34,792 bases of DNA from Opitutaceae bacterium. Its GTDB lineage: Bacteria > Verrucomicrobiota > Verrucomicrobiia > Opitutales > Opitutaceae. The translations under genes were made by a program, and so were the position numbers. Shown piece after piece: positions 16,559 through 24,956 of the stretch. Positions within the stretch are counted from its first letter, which is position 1; each line of letters begins with the position of its first letter. Where the stretch lies: the NCBI GenBank assembly GCA_028822375.1, contig JAPKDW010000015.1, forward strand, positions 1 to 34,792. Reading direction: 5' to 3'. Below the pieces are notes generated by a model, which was not told where the DNA came from, searched no databases, and saw only the letters and a list, made by a program, of their open reading frames with translations.

Positions 16559-16767
16559 TTAATCGTGCGTAGAGATAAGGTGATTGTGTCCTTCGGAACA
16601 GGCCTTCGATTGCGTTTCGAATTCCAAGGTTGAGTGGCTGATGTCGAAGCGCTCTTTAAAGAGGGTTTCAATGCCGATTTAATGGTATCCATTTGTTGGA
16701 CCTTTTTATCGAATATGACTATGTGGGACTCGAAGCGCGAAGACGGTTGCTCAGGGGTGGCAAACAA
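16559..16767 (-). pseudogene. Frameshifted C-terminal remnant of a cation-diffusion-facilitator (CDF) efflux protein
   Basis: Two overlapping minus-strand frames together spell the end of a CDF transporter. The upstream frame gives SRFESHIVIFDKKVQQMDTI. After a shift near 16680 the next frame continues IGIETLFKERFDISHSTLEF and ETQSKACSEGHNHLISTHD, ending with a stop at 16559-16561. The pattern SHIVI...L..RF.I.HSTLEFE is the hallmark of the cytoplasmic metal-binding domain that ends CDF zinc/cadmium/iron exporters. The membrane domain is not found upstream, so the gene is both truncated and frameshifted. Chance is unlikely given the order of conserved residues, but no alignment was run. Confidence 0.65.
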
Positions 16768-16814
16768 AGGGCGCAGATATTCACTACGCGCTCGATTGGT
16801 TGAACAAGAGCGGT

Positions 16815-17045
16815 TTAATCCAGTTTTCCGATCGCTTTGATTACTGAATCTTCGGCACCCGCCTCGATTCGGATGAATAGTTCTTGGAGGCCTTTTGCCG
16901 ATTGTGTCACCGCCTTGAGTCCGCCGGACTGTTTTCGTTGAATTTTAATAGCTCCCGTGCGACTCGTTTTTCCCAAGGATTTCCCTCCATAAGAGCGACC
17001 GATAATGACGCCGATAACACCCTTCATCGCTTCGATCTTTTTCAT
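16815..17045 (-). CDS. Small uncharacterised protein (possible)
   Basis: A 76-residue frame starting at the ATG at 17043-17045 (MKKIEAMKGVIGVIIGRSYG) and ending AEDSVIKAIGKLD. An upstream in-frame ATG at 17094-17096 would add 17 residues. The composition, basic with alternating hydrophobic residues and ending in a helix-like stretch, is protein-like rather than random. I do not recognise the family, and it contains no cysteine pair, membrane helix or signal peptide. It lies directly upstream of the CDF remnant on the same strand, so it could be part of the same decayed locus. Confidence 0.35.
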   Translation of the reverse strand: MKKIEAMKGVIGVIIGRSYGGKSLGKTSRTGAIKIQRKQSGGLKAVTQSAKGLQELFIRIEAGAEDSVIKAIGKLD

Positions 17046-17622
17046 TGTTTGGAGGCATTCTTTGGATGTGCTTTGATGTCGTCCGCGGGATGGCATAAGG
17101 GAGCGATTTTTAGAAATGAGTATATGGTTGAAAGGTCTTTGTGGATTTTCGAAGGAAAGATATGATTCGATTAGCGCTTGGGTTTTCTATCCGTAGAGGA
17201 CTTGAGCGATGGCAACCCATTAATAGAAGAAGCGAAGCTGAAAAGGGGAGGAGCCACCAGCCTGCAAATAGGATGACGATGCCGATTTGGGCAACGGCTT
17301 CGAAAACGGTGACGAAATTGCTGAGTAAGGTATCCATGCTTGGAATTCGACGGATAGGTTGGGGAGCGAGTCAGGATTTGGCAAGCGCGGGGCTTTTCAG
17401 TGCGGGCCGGGTGGTTTCTTTCTGACGGTTGCTTTTCTGGGGCGACATTTGCTAGGGCTGCTTGTACCCAAGAAGCCGTGGAAGTTGCATCCAAACCTAT
17501 ACGTTGGCCTAGGGACAGGCAACCCTACCATGAGACAGAAGGAAACGCACCTGTGGTGGGCTTATACCTTTGGTTTGAGCTGGACGGGGGGAGAGGCATG
17601 TATCAGTTGTTGCGGTTGAGCC
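17046..17622. other. Gene-poor stretch upstream of the FAD dehydrogenase
   Basis: I see no secure gene. A minus-strand frame at 17110-17337 begins MDTLLSNFVTVFEAVAQIGI and has one strong membrane helix, but its second half is random-looking; I do not call it. At 17502-17530, read on the minus strand, GGTAGGGTTGCCTGTCCC is a diverged relative of the family E repeats. With the CDF remnant, the whole 16422-17622 interval looks like a decayed locus. Confidence 0.45.
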
Positions 17623-19212
17623 ATGAATGAACCGAGTTTCCATACAATTAACCTAACGCTTTCCCTTGAACAGTCGGATGACGAATCGCTTTGGCGGGAA
17701 GAAGCTGCGAAGCAGTTAGAGATCGATGTTGCCGATATTAGCGAGATTCGATTGAAAAAGCATTCCATCGACGCTCGCCGGGCGCGTATCAAGGTTCAGC
17801 TTCGACTGGATGTTTCGATTGGCGGTCCTTTGCCTCCGGAAAAGGAATATGCGCCGGACTATCCGAATGTGAGCAGCGAAGCCAAGCGGCTTGTGATCGT
17901 GGGAATGGGTCCGGCCGGCATGTTCGCAGCCTTGAAGGCGATCGAGTTAGGCTGGAAGCCGGTTTTGCTCGAACGTGGAAAAGACGCGATCGCTCGACGT
18001 TTCGATTTGGCTCCCATTTTGCAGGAAGGAAAGGTTGGCGAAGATTCTAACTATTGTTTCGGCGAAGGGGGAGCGGGTACGTTTTCAGATGGAAAGCTCT
18101 ATACTCGCGCTACTAAGCGAGGACCGGTTCGCAAGGTCTATGAGGCATTTGTCGAACATGGAGCTCCGGCTCGGATATTGACTGATGCGCATCCGCATAT
18201 CGGGTCGAATCTACTTCCCAATGTTGTGCGTTCGATGCGCGAGACGATTTTGAAGAGTGGTGGCGAGGTTCATTTCGAAGCTCGCGTAGAAGGTTTGATT
18301 CGCGATGCGCAAGGCAAGCGCTTGCGTGGCGTGACCACTCAGGATGGGCGAGAGTTCGTAGGTGATGCGGTAATTTTGGCGACGGGCCATAGCGCGAGAG
18401 ATATTTATCGCTTACTCGTCAAAGAGGGCGTGCGACTCGAACAGAAGGCATTTGCTATGGGAGTGCGGATCGAACATCCACAAGCGCTTATCGATAGTAT
18501 CCAGTACTCAATTAAGCGAGTAGCGACGCGTCATGCGATGCTTCCTGCGGCAAGCTATAGCTTGGCGACGAAGATTGACGATCGCGGAGTCCATTCGTTT
18601 TGCATGTGCCCTGGCGGGTTTATCGTGCCGTCGGCAACGGAGAACGATGAAGTCGTTGTCAATGGCATGTCCCTGGCTCGTCGTGACTCGCCATTCGCTA
18701 ATAGCGGTTTCGTCGTGACGGTTGAACCAGAGGATACCGAGTTTTTTCAGGAGGAGCATGGCGTATTGGCGGGAATGGCTTACCAAAAGCAATTGGAGCA
18801 AATCGGCTCTCAAGCTGGTGGGGGTATGCAAAAGGCTCCTGCTCAGCGGATGCGGGATTTCTTAAAGAATCGCGATTCGCAGGATTTGCCGGAATCGAGC
18901 TACGTACCTGGATTAACGCCTGCGCCGATACACGATCTTTTGCCGAGGGATATTGCTGTTCGAATTCAAGGAGGCTTTAGGGAATTCGGAAAACCGATGA
19001 ATGGTTTTGTGACTCAGGATGCGATCTTGGTCGGCTTCGAAACGCGAACGAGTTCACCTGTCCGAGTGCCACGGGATCCCGATACCTTGGAGCATCCAGA
19101 ATTGGAAGGCTTGTATCCATGTGGCGAGGGCGCTGGTTTCGCTGGCGGAATCGTATCGGCCGCTTTGGATGGGATGCGTTGCGCAGAAGCTGCTATTGGA
19201 ACTCCGGATTAG
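17623..19212 (+). CDS. FAD-dependent dehydrogenase (COG2509-like)
   Basis: A 529-residue flavoprotein. An N-terminal domain of about 85 residues with a ferredoxin-like look precedes the FAD-binding Rossmann fold, with GMGPAGMFAAL at 94-104 and the acidic LLERG ending at 119. The strongly conserved segment NYCFGEGGAGTFSDGKLYTR, the ATGHSARDIY strand, FCMCPGG and the final GEGAGFAGGIVSAALDGMRC are typical of the uncharacterised FAD-dependent dehydrogenase group often annotated as an NAD(P)/FAD-dependent oxidoreductase. Substrate and reaction are unknown; it should be cytoplasmic. It stands alone between a decayed region and a family E palindrome. The start ATG follows GTTGAGCC with no strong ribosome-binding site, but the family conservation beginning near residue 8 supports it. 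Confidence 0.9.
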   Translation: MNEPSFHTINLTLSLEQSDDESLWREEAAKQLEIDVADISEIRLKKHSIDARRARIKVQLRLDVSIGGPLPPEKEYAPDYPNVSSEAKRLVIVGMGPAGMFAALKAIELGWKPVLLERGKDAIARRFDLAPILQEGKVGEDSNYCFGEGGAGTFSDGKLYTRATKRGPVRKVYEAFVEHGAPARILTDAHPHIGSNLLPNVVRSMRETILKSGGEVHFEARVEGLIRDAQGKRLRGVTTQDGREFVGDAVILATGHSARDIYRLLVKEGVRLEQKAFAMGVRIEHPQALIDSIQYSIKRVATRHAMLPAASYSLATKIDDRGVHSFCMCPGGFIVPSATENDEVVVNGMSLARRDSPFANSGFVVTVEPEDTEFFQEEHGVLAGMAYQKQLEQIGSQAGGGMQKAPAQRMRDFLKNRDSQDLPESSYVPGLTPAPIHDLLPRDIAVRIQGGFREFGKPMNGFVTQDAILVGFETRTSSPVRVPRDPDTLEHPELEGLYPCGEGAGFAGGIVSAALDGMRCAEAAIGTPD

Positions 19213-19290
19213 GGAGAGCCAGGGGGGTTAGATAAACGCGTCGGGACGCCACGTTCCACCTTGATTGGCTTGTGCGGCATGGCGGGAGAT

Positions 19291-19362
19291 GGTAGGGTTC
19301 GTTGTCCCAACGAACCGTGGAATTCACTGCGGTTGCGCGCGGCTGTTTAGGGACAAACAGCC
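19291..19362 (+). repeat. Palindromic repeat, family E (copy 1)
   Basis: Two hairpins are joined. The first is GGTTCGTTG/CAACGAACC (19296-19316, preceded by GGTAG); the second is GGCTGTTT/AAACAGCC (19341-19362, loop AGGGAC). It lies between the convergent dehydrogenase and yaaA genes. The same pair occurs in reverse at 31232-31324. Confidence 0.88.
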
Positions 19363-19379
19363 CGACCAAATAGCCTCTT

Positions 19380-20159
19380 TCACGCGTGCGAGCGTTTGAA
19401 GACGGGTTGGTCTTCTTCGGAAAGCTTGGCGTCGAAGCGGTAGCGGTCGGCGTTGAATTCAGTGATTTGATCTGGGCTGTCGATTCGGTTTTGGATAACC
19501 CATCGAGTCATTGCTCCACGAGCGCGTTTGGCGTAGAAGCTAATGACCTTGTAGGTCTTTCCGTCGTTTGAATCGAGGAAGCGCGGGGTGATGACAGTCG
19601 CTTTGAGCGCTTTGGGTTTGATGGATTTAAAGTACTCTCCGGAGGCGAGGTTGAGTAGCTTAGAGGTGTCGTGGCTTTTGAGCTCGCGATTTATGAAGCG
19701 TGTTTGAGTGTCGCCCCAGAATGCGTAGAGCGAACGACCCTGTTCGTTTTGGAGGGAGGTTCCCATCTCTAGGCGATGGGGAGCTATTAGGTCGAGCGGC
19801 TTGAGGATTCCGTAGAGTCCGGAAAGTATTCGGAGCTTGTCTTGAGCGAAGGTTATGTCGCTGGATTTCAATGACGCAAAATCGAGACCTTGATAGACGT
19901 CACCCATGAAGGCATAGACTGCTTGTCGAGCCGCGGTGCCGAGTTTGGCGGGAGCCTTCCATTTACGGTAGCGGTTGACGTTGAGTTCGGCCAATGCGTC
20001 ACTGAGCGCCATTAGGGCCTTTATTTCTTCGTTTGTTTTCGTACCCAATATTTGAATCAGCTTTCGCGACTGCGATAGAAATTGTGGTCGGGTGAAATCG
20101 GAACAAGTGCTGGGAGAGTCGAAATCCAGCGTTTTGGCAGGGGAGATAACAGTGAGCAT
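19380..20159 (-). CDS. yaaA: Peroxide stress protein YaaA (DUF328/UPF0246)
   Basis: A 259-residue protein of the standard YaaA length. The start MLTVISPAKTLDF, the segment RYRKWKAPAKLGTAARQAVY with AFMGDVYQGLD, and LRILSGLYGILKPLDLIAPH with RLEMGT are hallmark YaaA sequences, as is the later GEYFKSIKPKAL. YaaA binds DNA and lowers intracellular free iron during peroxide stress in Escherichia coli. It is cytoplasmic. It lies 23 bases downstream of the PAS-SpoIIE phosphatase gene on the same strand, so the two are likely cotranscribed; that pairing would place it under the same promoter as a regulator, which is inference. Confidence 0.96.
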   Translation of the reverse strand: MLTVISPAKTLDFDSPSTCSDFTRPQFLSQSRKLIQILGTKTNEEIKALMALSDALAELNVNRYRKWKAPAKLGTAARQAVYAFMGDVYQGLDFASLKSSDITFAQDKLRILSGLYGILKPLDLIAPHRLEMGTSLQNEQGRSLYAFWGDTQTRFINRELKSHDTSKLLNLASGEYFKSIKPKALKATVITPRFLDSNDGKTYKVISFYAKRARGAMTRWVIQNRIDSPDQITEFNADRYRFDAKLSEEDQPVFKRSHA

Positions 20160-20182
20160 AATTTGATTTTAATAGCGTTGAT

Positions 20183-21952
20183 CTAGCTGGATTGTTCAGT
20201 GGGAGAAAGGCGGACGGCGATGATGCAGACATCGTCTTCAAGCTCCTTTGCTCCGGCGACTTCTTTGAGCTCTTCGGCGATCGCTCGCAATTGTTCGGGG
20301 AGTTCGTCGCTTTCATGGTCTAGCACGGCTTCCTCGAGGTTTTCGACGCCCCATTCTTCGCCGCTTTTGGTTTTCTGCTCGATGATGCCGTCCGTGAAAA
20401 AGAGAAACTCGGTCATATCGGTGAGCGGGAACTGGTTACAGTTGAAGCTTTCTTCTGGAATGAGCCCGAGAGCCGGGCCTATTTTATCTACAGGGCAAAG
20501 TTCGAAGTGGGTGCCAGAGCTGTCTTGCACGCGCCAAATGGGGGCGGGGTGACCAGCGTTGGCAATATGGACTTCGCCTTTATCGAGATCTATGACGGTG
20601 TAGAGAGCAGTGACGAATCGCGGAAACTCTTCGTCTTCCGCTAGGGCGGTTAGGGCTTCGTTGAGGTGTTGAAGGACTTTGCCCGGTTCGCTGAGCAGGA
20701 CGTGTGTTTCGAGCATGAGGCCGCGAATGAGCATGGTGACGAGAGCGGCTTTGATGCCGTGGCCCATCACATCGCAAACGAGAATGCCGAGTTGGTTTTC
20801 GGAGATCGGAATGAGGTAAAAGAAATCGCCCGCTAAGTGATGGCTGGGAGTGTAGAGGTAGCTAGCCTCGAGGTTCCAGTGACTGCCATTTCGGGTGTAC
20901 ATAGGGCGTTCGTCGAAACCTATGGACATGAGTTGCTCTTGAAGCTGACGAGCGACGAATAGTTCGGTCTCGAATTGTTGATTCTTTTTAGCGAGCGCTT
21001 CACCGGTGGCATGGGCTCGTTCTTCGGCTAGTTTTTGCTCAGTGATATCGTGAGTCATCCCAACGATGCCTTCTGGCGTGCCATCGGGACCGATAAGGGG
21101 GACTTTCGAATTGAGTACCCAGCGCTGCTTCCCGAGAAGGCTTTGATTAAACTCGAGTTCGTTTATTACGGGCTCGCCGGTCCTGATTATCTCCGCGTCC
21201 ATGGCTTCGATACGACGAGCCTGATCGTTGTCGCGAATGTCAGAAATTTTCTTGCCTACGACTTCTTCCCGCGTTTTTAGGTCGAATGCTTTGCGATACT
21301 CTTCGTTAATCATGACGAAGCGGTCATCGGCGTCGCGCACGAATATACGACAAGGCATTATCTTGATGATTGCGTCCAGGAGGTGGTGTTGCCGGTCGAG
21401 TTCGAGCTCGGCTCGCTTTTGATTGGTGATGTCGCGGGAAAGTCCGAACGTTCCGCAGATTTCACCGTTTGCGTTGCGCAAGGGCAATTTGGTGGTGAGG
21501 ACCCATTTCTCGCTCCCATCGCTTTGCAGGTCGCGTTCCTCTTTGAAGTACCAACCTTTGCCGGTACGGATGATTTCCTGTTCGGCTTCGAATTTGGCGG
21601 AGGCGTATTCGTTTTGGAATTGGTCGAAATCAGATTTTCCTATCGCTTCACCTGGGTGCTTGAAGCCAAAAAAATGAGCGAGGGAATGGTTGATGCAGGT
21701 GAATCTGCTTTTCCGGTCCTTGAAGAAAACATGATCGGGCAGCGATTCCATAAGTTGCCAGAACAGGAGGTTAGACTCTATGCCTTCCTTTTGCTCGGCT
21801 TCGTGTCCGGTGTCATAGGCCATTTGGAGGGCTTGACGAAGATCGGAGACGGACATGTTTTCGAGCGTTGCTGCATCTTGGTTCAAATCGATGCCCAGTG
21901 TTTTTCGACCGATTAGCTGAAGCGGTTCAGAAAGCTCTTTGGATGGTTTCAT
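20183..21952 (-). CDS. PAS-PAS-SpoIIE (PP2C-type) serine phosphatase
   Basis: A 589-residue soluble signalling protein. Two PAS domains (about 62-178 and 190-307) each end in the PAC-like GxSRDIT or GMTHDITEQK. A short helical linker follows, then a SpoIIE/RsbU-type PP2C phosphatase domain (about 355-585). Metal-binding and catalytic motifs are GDFFYL (375-380), DVMGHG (394-399), FTDGI and the terminal EDDVCIIAV. Such proteins dephosphorylate anti-sigma-factor antagonists in partner-switching pathways controlling stress or biofilm genes. The PAS domains probably sense a small ligand, redox state or light. No anti-sigma kinase or STAS antagonist lies beside it, so the partner is elsewhere. yaaA follows 23 bases downstream. 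Confidence 0.94.
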   Translation of the reverse strand: MKPSKELSEPLQLIGRKTLGIDLNQDAATLENMSVSDLRQALQMAYDTGHEAEQKEGIESNLLFWQLMESLPDHVFFKDRKSRFTCINHSLAHFFGFKHPGEAIGKSDFDQFQNEYASAKFEAEQEIIRTGKGWYFKEERDLQSDGSEKWVLTTKLPLRNANGEICGTFGLSRDITNQKRAELELDRQHHLLDAIIKIMPCRIFVRDADDRFVMINEEYRKAFDLKTREEVVGKKISDIRDNDQARRIEAMDAEIIRTGEPVINELEFNQSLLGKQRWVLNSKVPLIGPDGTPEGIVGMTHDITEQKLAEERAHATGEALAKKNQQFETELFVARQLQEQLMSIGFDERPMYTRNGSHWNLEASYLYTPSHHLAGDFFYLIPISENQLGILVCDVMGHGIKAALVTMLIRGLMLETHVLLSEPGKVLQHLNEALTALAEDEEFPRFVTALYTVIDLDKGEVHIANAGHPAPIWRVQDSSGTHFELCPVDKIGPALGLIPEESFNCNQFPLTDMTEFLFFTDGIIEQKTKSGEEWGVENLEEAVLDHESDELPEQLRAIAEELKEVAGAKELEDDVCIIAVRLSPTEQSS

Positions 21953-22296
21953 TGAGATCTAGTTTAGTGAAGCTTTTGCGTTAGCCAAGCTAGGATTTTG
22001 GTAATTCGGCGCTATCTTTAATGATGGATGACTTTCGGATAGCTTTATTCCCTTTGGGTCTAATACCCCGAAGCTTGCTTCGGCTTTGGTAGGGAGGACC
22101 GGCTCGGTTCTCCGTTTTGTTTGCGAAGAGGACCGGGACCAGTCCTGCATAACAGAAATGCGCCGATGAGGCAAAACCCCGGTAGACTGGAGGTCGAGAG
22201 CTAGCTTCTGTGATTCTTTACTTTCGAAACGGATTGTCAGCGAGAGGTGATTGGGCTTGGGTTTTTGCGAGTGAGTGAATTATCGAAAGGGGGGGG
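21953..22296. other. Divergent intergenic region with repeats
   Basis: No gene is seen. It contains a family D repeat (22044-22088) and a hairpin at 22093-22113 (GGAGGACCG/CGGTTCTCC) related in sequence to the terminator stem at 2583-2609. A run of eight G at 22289-22296 lies immediately before the TTG start of the pseudouridine synthase. Confidence 0.5.
22044..22088 (+). repeat. Family D repeat (copy 1)
   Basis: TTTATTCCCTTTGGGTCTAA leads into TACCCCGAAGCTTGCTTCGG. The second part contains the palindrome CCGAAGCTTGCTTCGG. The copy at 26617-26661 shares the first 24 bases exactly. Confidence 0.85.
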
Positions 22297-23004
22297 TTGC
22301 CGTGGACTAAAGATGTCCGTCTGGTCGCTTGCGACGAAAACGGCTTGATGGCGGTGGAGAAGTCGACAGGCGTATTGTCTCACCCGAATCGGAAGGGCGA
22401 TTTCGGAAGAGCATTGCTCGCGGCGACTTATGACGAGGGGGAAGAGGCTTATCGAGTTGAAACCGACGACGGCGAGCCCCGTTGGGTGTATTTGTTGAAT
22501 CGGTTGGACTCGGCGACTTCAGGTTTAGTTTTGTTAACGACGAATCCAGATGCCCGAACGGAGGTCTTGCGGGCATTTGAAAAGAAGCAGGTTCGGAAGG
22601 TTTACGCTGCTTTGGTATTTGGTTTCGTTCGCAAGGAGCCGCCGATTTGGAAAGACCGATTGACGATTAAGAAAGCGCAAGGCGGATTGAGGGCTTCGGA
22701 TGGCGGCGGGTTGAGCGCGGAAACCCGTTTAGTGACCTCAAAGTCGATTCAGGGAATTCCGGCGATGAGTTTGTTGACCTTGATGCCGTTGACCGGCCGG
22801 ACGCATCAATTGCGAATCCAAACTGCGAAGCGGGGGACGCCCATTGTGGGGGATCGGACCTATGGCGATTTTCAGAAGAACAAGTCGATCGCCCATTCTC
22901 GCGGGATTAAGCGTCTTTGTCTCCATTGCATGGATACGGAAGTTACGTATTCGATCGGTGGAAAGTCGTTTAGCTTTTCCGCGAAATCGAAGGTTCCGTT
23001 TTAG
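22297..23004 (+). CDS. RluA-family pseudouridine synthase
   Basis: A 235-residue minimal pseudouridine synthase without an S4 RNA-binding domain. The catalytic Asp71 is in LLNRLDSATSG, corresponding to the HRLDxxTSG motif, with Asn in place of the first His. The later motifs KVYAALVFG, LTLMPLTGRTHQLRIQ and GTPIVGDRTYG are all present. It should isomerise a uridine in rRNA or tRNA; the target cannot be predicted. The start is a TTG at 22297 immediately after a G-rich run that could serve as ribosome-binding sequence; no in-frame ATG occurs before residue 18, which would cut the fold. The upstream region is repeat-rich. Confidence 0.92.
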   Translation: MPWTKDVRLVACDENGLMAVEKSTGVLSHPNRKGDFGRALLAATYDEGEEAYRVETDDGEPRWVYLLNRLDSATSGLVLLTTNPDARTEVLRAFEKKQVRKVYAALVFGFVRKEPPIWKDRLTIKKAQGGLRASDGGGLSAETRLVTSKSIQGIPAMSLLTLMPLTGRTHQLRIQTAKRGTPIVGDRTYGDFQKNKSIAHSRGIKRLCLHCMDTEVTYSIGGKSFSFSAKSKVPF

Positions 23005-23166
23005 GTAGAGCTGGCGAAGTCCGATGAGTCACCTTCAAGCCAGCATCTAATGCTGAGGAGCGATACGTGACAGGAATATTCGTATCCTGCCCGCAACGTT
23101 CGCATATTCTCGGATTGCCTTTGGGCGAGGCTATGCAAACGTCCAAACTGTCATCTCAATTGTATT

Positions 23167-24099
23167 ATGAAAAAAGCTTCCCCTATTTTGAAAGCGGCTC
23201 GTTGGTCTGTCGCAGCATTCCTGTCAGTTGTCATGTTATGCTCTTGCGCATCGAACTCAAGTGACTCGAAAGTCAAAGTGATGCTCATTACCGGGCAGAG
23301 CAGCAAGCATCACAATTGGGAGCTGAGCAGCGCGTTGATGGAGAAGTATTTGGCTGCGGTGAGCCAATTCGAGGTTACGAAGGTGGTCTCACCTGCGCAA
23401 GGCGAGGATATGTCGAATTTTAAGCCGGACTTCGATGGGTATGACGTGGTGGTTTTGGACTATGAAGGCGATGCCTGGACTGACGCGACGAAAAGCGCTT
23501 TGGAGTCGTGTGTTGGCGGTGGAGGCGGAATGGTTTCCGTGCATGCAACCAATAATGCTTTTGGCGATTGGCCTGGGTTCAACGAGATGATTGGCGTCGG
23601 AGGATGGGGCGGGCGAACCGATGATTTTGGCCCGAAGATCCACTGGTTCGAAGGGGGTATGAAATTGCTGCAAACTCCTGGTTCGGCGACGCACCCGGCG
23701 AAGCATGATTTCGAAGTCGTAACGCGTGCGCCGGAGCATCCGATAATGAAGGGGCTTCCTGAGAGTTGGTTGCACGCGAACGATGAGATTTACAGCCGCC
23801 TGCGCGGGCCGGCTAAAAACGTGACGATATTGGCGACTGCTAGCGCCGATCCGGATGAAATAGCTCGAGCAACGGGTAACAACGAACCGATGTTGATGGA
23901 TATCCGTTATGGTAAAGGTCGTATTTTTCACACGACATTGGGTCACTGCAATAAGAACGACGACCTGAACGTGAAAGCTCTCAATTGCGTTGGATTTATC
24001 GTAACGCTGCAACGCGGCACGGAATGGGCAGCGACTGGAGCAGTGACGCAAGCAATCCCAGGCGATTTCCCGGGATCAGACGCGGTATCAGTGCGGTAG
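23167..24099 (+). CDS. ThuA-like domain lipoprotein
   Basis: A 310-residue exported protein. Its lipoprotein signal has a basic start (MKKASPILKAARW), a hydrophobic stretch and lipobox LCSC, giving lipid attachment at Cys27. The rest is a ThuA-like glutamine amidotransferase fold: VMLITGQSSKHHNWE, the strand DGYDVVVLDYEGDAW, the core GGGGGMVSVHATNNAFGDW, the HPIMKGLPESWLHANDEIY segment and GKGRIFHTTLGHC. The last is the same ending seen in the ThuA protein at 12159. It probably faces the periplasm or the cell exterior. Function is unknown; ThuA-like domains accompany glycan-degrading systems. The gene stands alone, and the start ATG lies after CTCAATTGTATT without Shine-Dalgarno. Confidence 0.9.
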   Translation: MKKASPILKAARWSVAAFLSVVMLCSCASNSSDSKVKVMLITGQSSKHHNWELSSALMEKYLAAVSQFEVTKVVSPAQGEDMSNFKPDFDGYDVVVLDYEGDAWTDATKSALESCVGGGGGMVSVHATNNAFGDWPGFNEMIGVGGWGGRTDDFGPKIHWFEGGMKLLQTPGSATHPAKHDFEVVTRAPEHPIMKGLPESWLHANDEIYSRLRGPAKNVTILATASADPDEIARATGNNEPMLMDIRYGKGRIFHTTLGHCNKNDDLNVKALNCVGFIVTLQRGTEWAATGAVTQAIPGDFPGSDAVSVR

Positions 24100-24123
24100 G
24101 AATGAATTGAGAATTTTTGTTTT

Positions 24124-24226
24124 GCCCACGAATCCCACGAATTTTCACGAATGACGAAAATTGCGACCGCTGATTCAAGTAATGGAAGGGTCTTATGAAT
24201 TCGTGAATATTGGTGGAATTCGTGGG
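24124..24226 (+). repeat. Inverted repeat, family G (copy 1)
   Basis: It opens with GCCCACGAATCCCACGAATT then TTCACGAATG. It closes with ATTCGTGAATATTGGTGGAA then TTCGTGGG. Two CACGAAT units per arm pair with two ATTCGTG units across a spacer of about 45 bases. Confidence 0.9.
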
Positions 24227-24308
24227 TAGTCTAATTAATAATGCGGACTTTTCCCCAAAGAATTCCCTTATTGCTTTCTTGGGATAGGGGGGTGAGGATG
24301 CGAGTTTG

Positions 24309-24746
24309 ATGAAAGATCAGCTTAAGCAACTTCACCAAAAAGCCCGCTTCGCCCGTGATGCGAACTCCACTCAAGCCTATGGAGCCGCATTGGCCGCAAT
24401 TCAGGAGGGAGAAGTCCGAGCAAACCAGGATTTCGATGAAGCGAAAATGCTGTCAGTAGTCGAGAAGGAAGCAGGCAAATTCAAGGAATCGGCCGAGGCG
24501 TTTGCGAAGGCGGGTCGGGATAAACAAGCTACCGAACTGACGGCTTGCATGGAATTACTAGTCGCTCTGTTGCCGTCCAAGCTCGATGAAGCAGCTTACC
24601 CGAAGCTCGTCGCGAATGCGATTGAGGCAACGGGAGCATCGTCGATGAAAGAGATGGGCTTAGTTATGGCGGCTTTGAAGAAAGAGCATGGTTCAGTTTT
24701 GGAGATGCGCATCGCTTCGGCTGCCGTTAAAAACGCTTTAGGGTAG
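24309..24746 (+). CDS. GatB/YqeY domain protein
   Basis: A 145-residue, free-standing GatB/YqeY protein of the family's usual length. It has an N-terminal helical domain (MKDQLKQLHQKARFARDANS) and the C-terminal tRNA-binding-like domain ending GLVMAALKKEHGSVLEMRIA then SAAVKNALG. The C-terminal domain is that of the GatB subunit of tRNA-dependent amidotransferase, and free-standing YqeY proteins are thought to affect tRNA handling. Here the usual lysine-rich YqeY N-terminus is diverged. I choose ATG at 24309 over the TTG at 24306 just before it. A GGTGAGG stretch about 15 bases upstream may be the ribosome-binding site. No amidotransferase genes are nearby. Confidence 0.82.
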   Translation: MKDQLKQLHQKARFARDANSTQAYGAALAAIQEGEVRANQDFDEAKMLSVVEKEAGKFKESAEAFAKAGRDKQATELTACMELLVALLPSKLDEAAYPKLVANAIEATGASSMKEMGLVMAALKKEHGSVLEMRIASAAVKNALG

Positions 24747-24767
24747 GTTCGAGGCGCTGGGTTTATT

Positions 24768-24938
24768 GCCCACAGATAGCAGCGATATACATAGATGATC
24801 TGAGTGGGTCGATCTTTGCTGTCGAGAAATGCGCGCCGAGACGTCTTGCGCCACCTATCTAGCAAATAAGGTGGATCGAGGCCTCTGGACTCGGTTTTTA
24901 TCCATCAGTATCTGTGAACATCCGAGCAATCTGTGGGA
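24768..24938 (+). repeat. Inverted repeat, family F (copy 1, with nested family C)
   Basis: The outer arms are GCCCACAGATAGCAGCGATA and GTATCTGTGAACATCCGAGC followed by AATCTGTGGG. Between them sits a complete inverted family C element at 24831-24894, making this copy longer than the others. Confidence 0.88.
24831..24894 (-). repeat. Family C repeat (copy 3), nested in family F
   Basis: On the minus strand this reads CCGAGTCCAGAGGCCTCGAT then CCACCTTATTTGCTAGATAG then GTGGCGCAAGACGTCTCGGC. It agrees with the 25475 copy at nearly every position through the GGTGG core. Confidence 0.9.
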
Positions 24939-24956
24939 AAAAGCTGAAGGCAGGCT

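Noticed and set aside
17110-17337. A 75-codon minus-strand frame with one hydrophobic helix
   Set aside because: Only the first 40 residues look membrane-like; the rest is random and no start signal or neighbour supports it.
23389-24051. A 220-codon minus-strand frame opposite the ThuA lipoprotein
   Set aside because: The overlapping plus-strand gene has a lipobox and ThuA motifs; the antisense frame has none.
24768-24938. Possible CRISPR array or tRNA cluster in the repeat-rich gaps
   Set aside because: The repeats are paired inverted arms, not evenly spaced direct repeats with unique spacers, and no cloverleaf with a tRNA acceptor end is seen.
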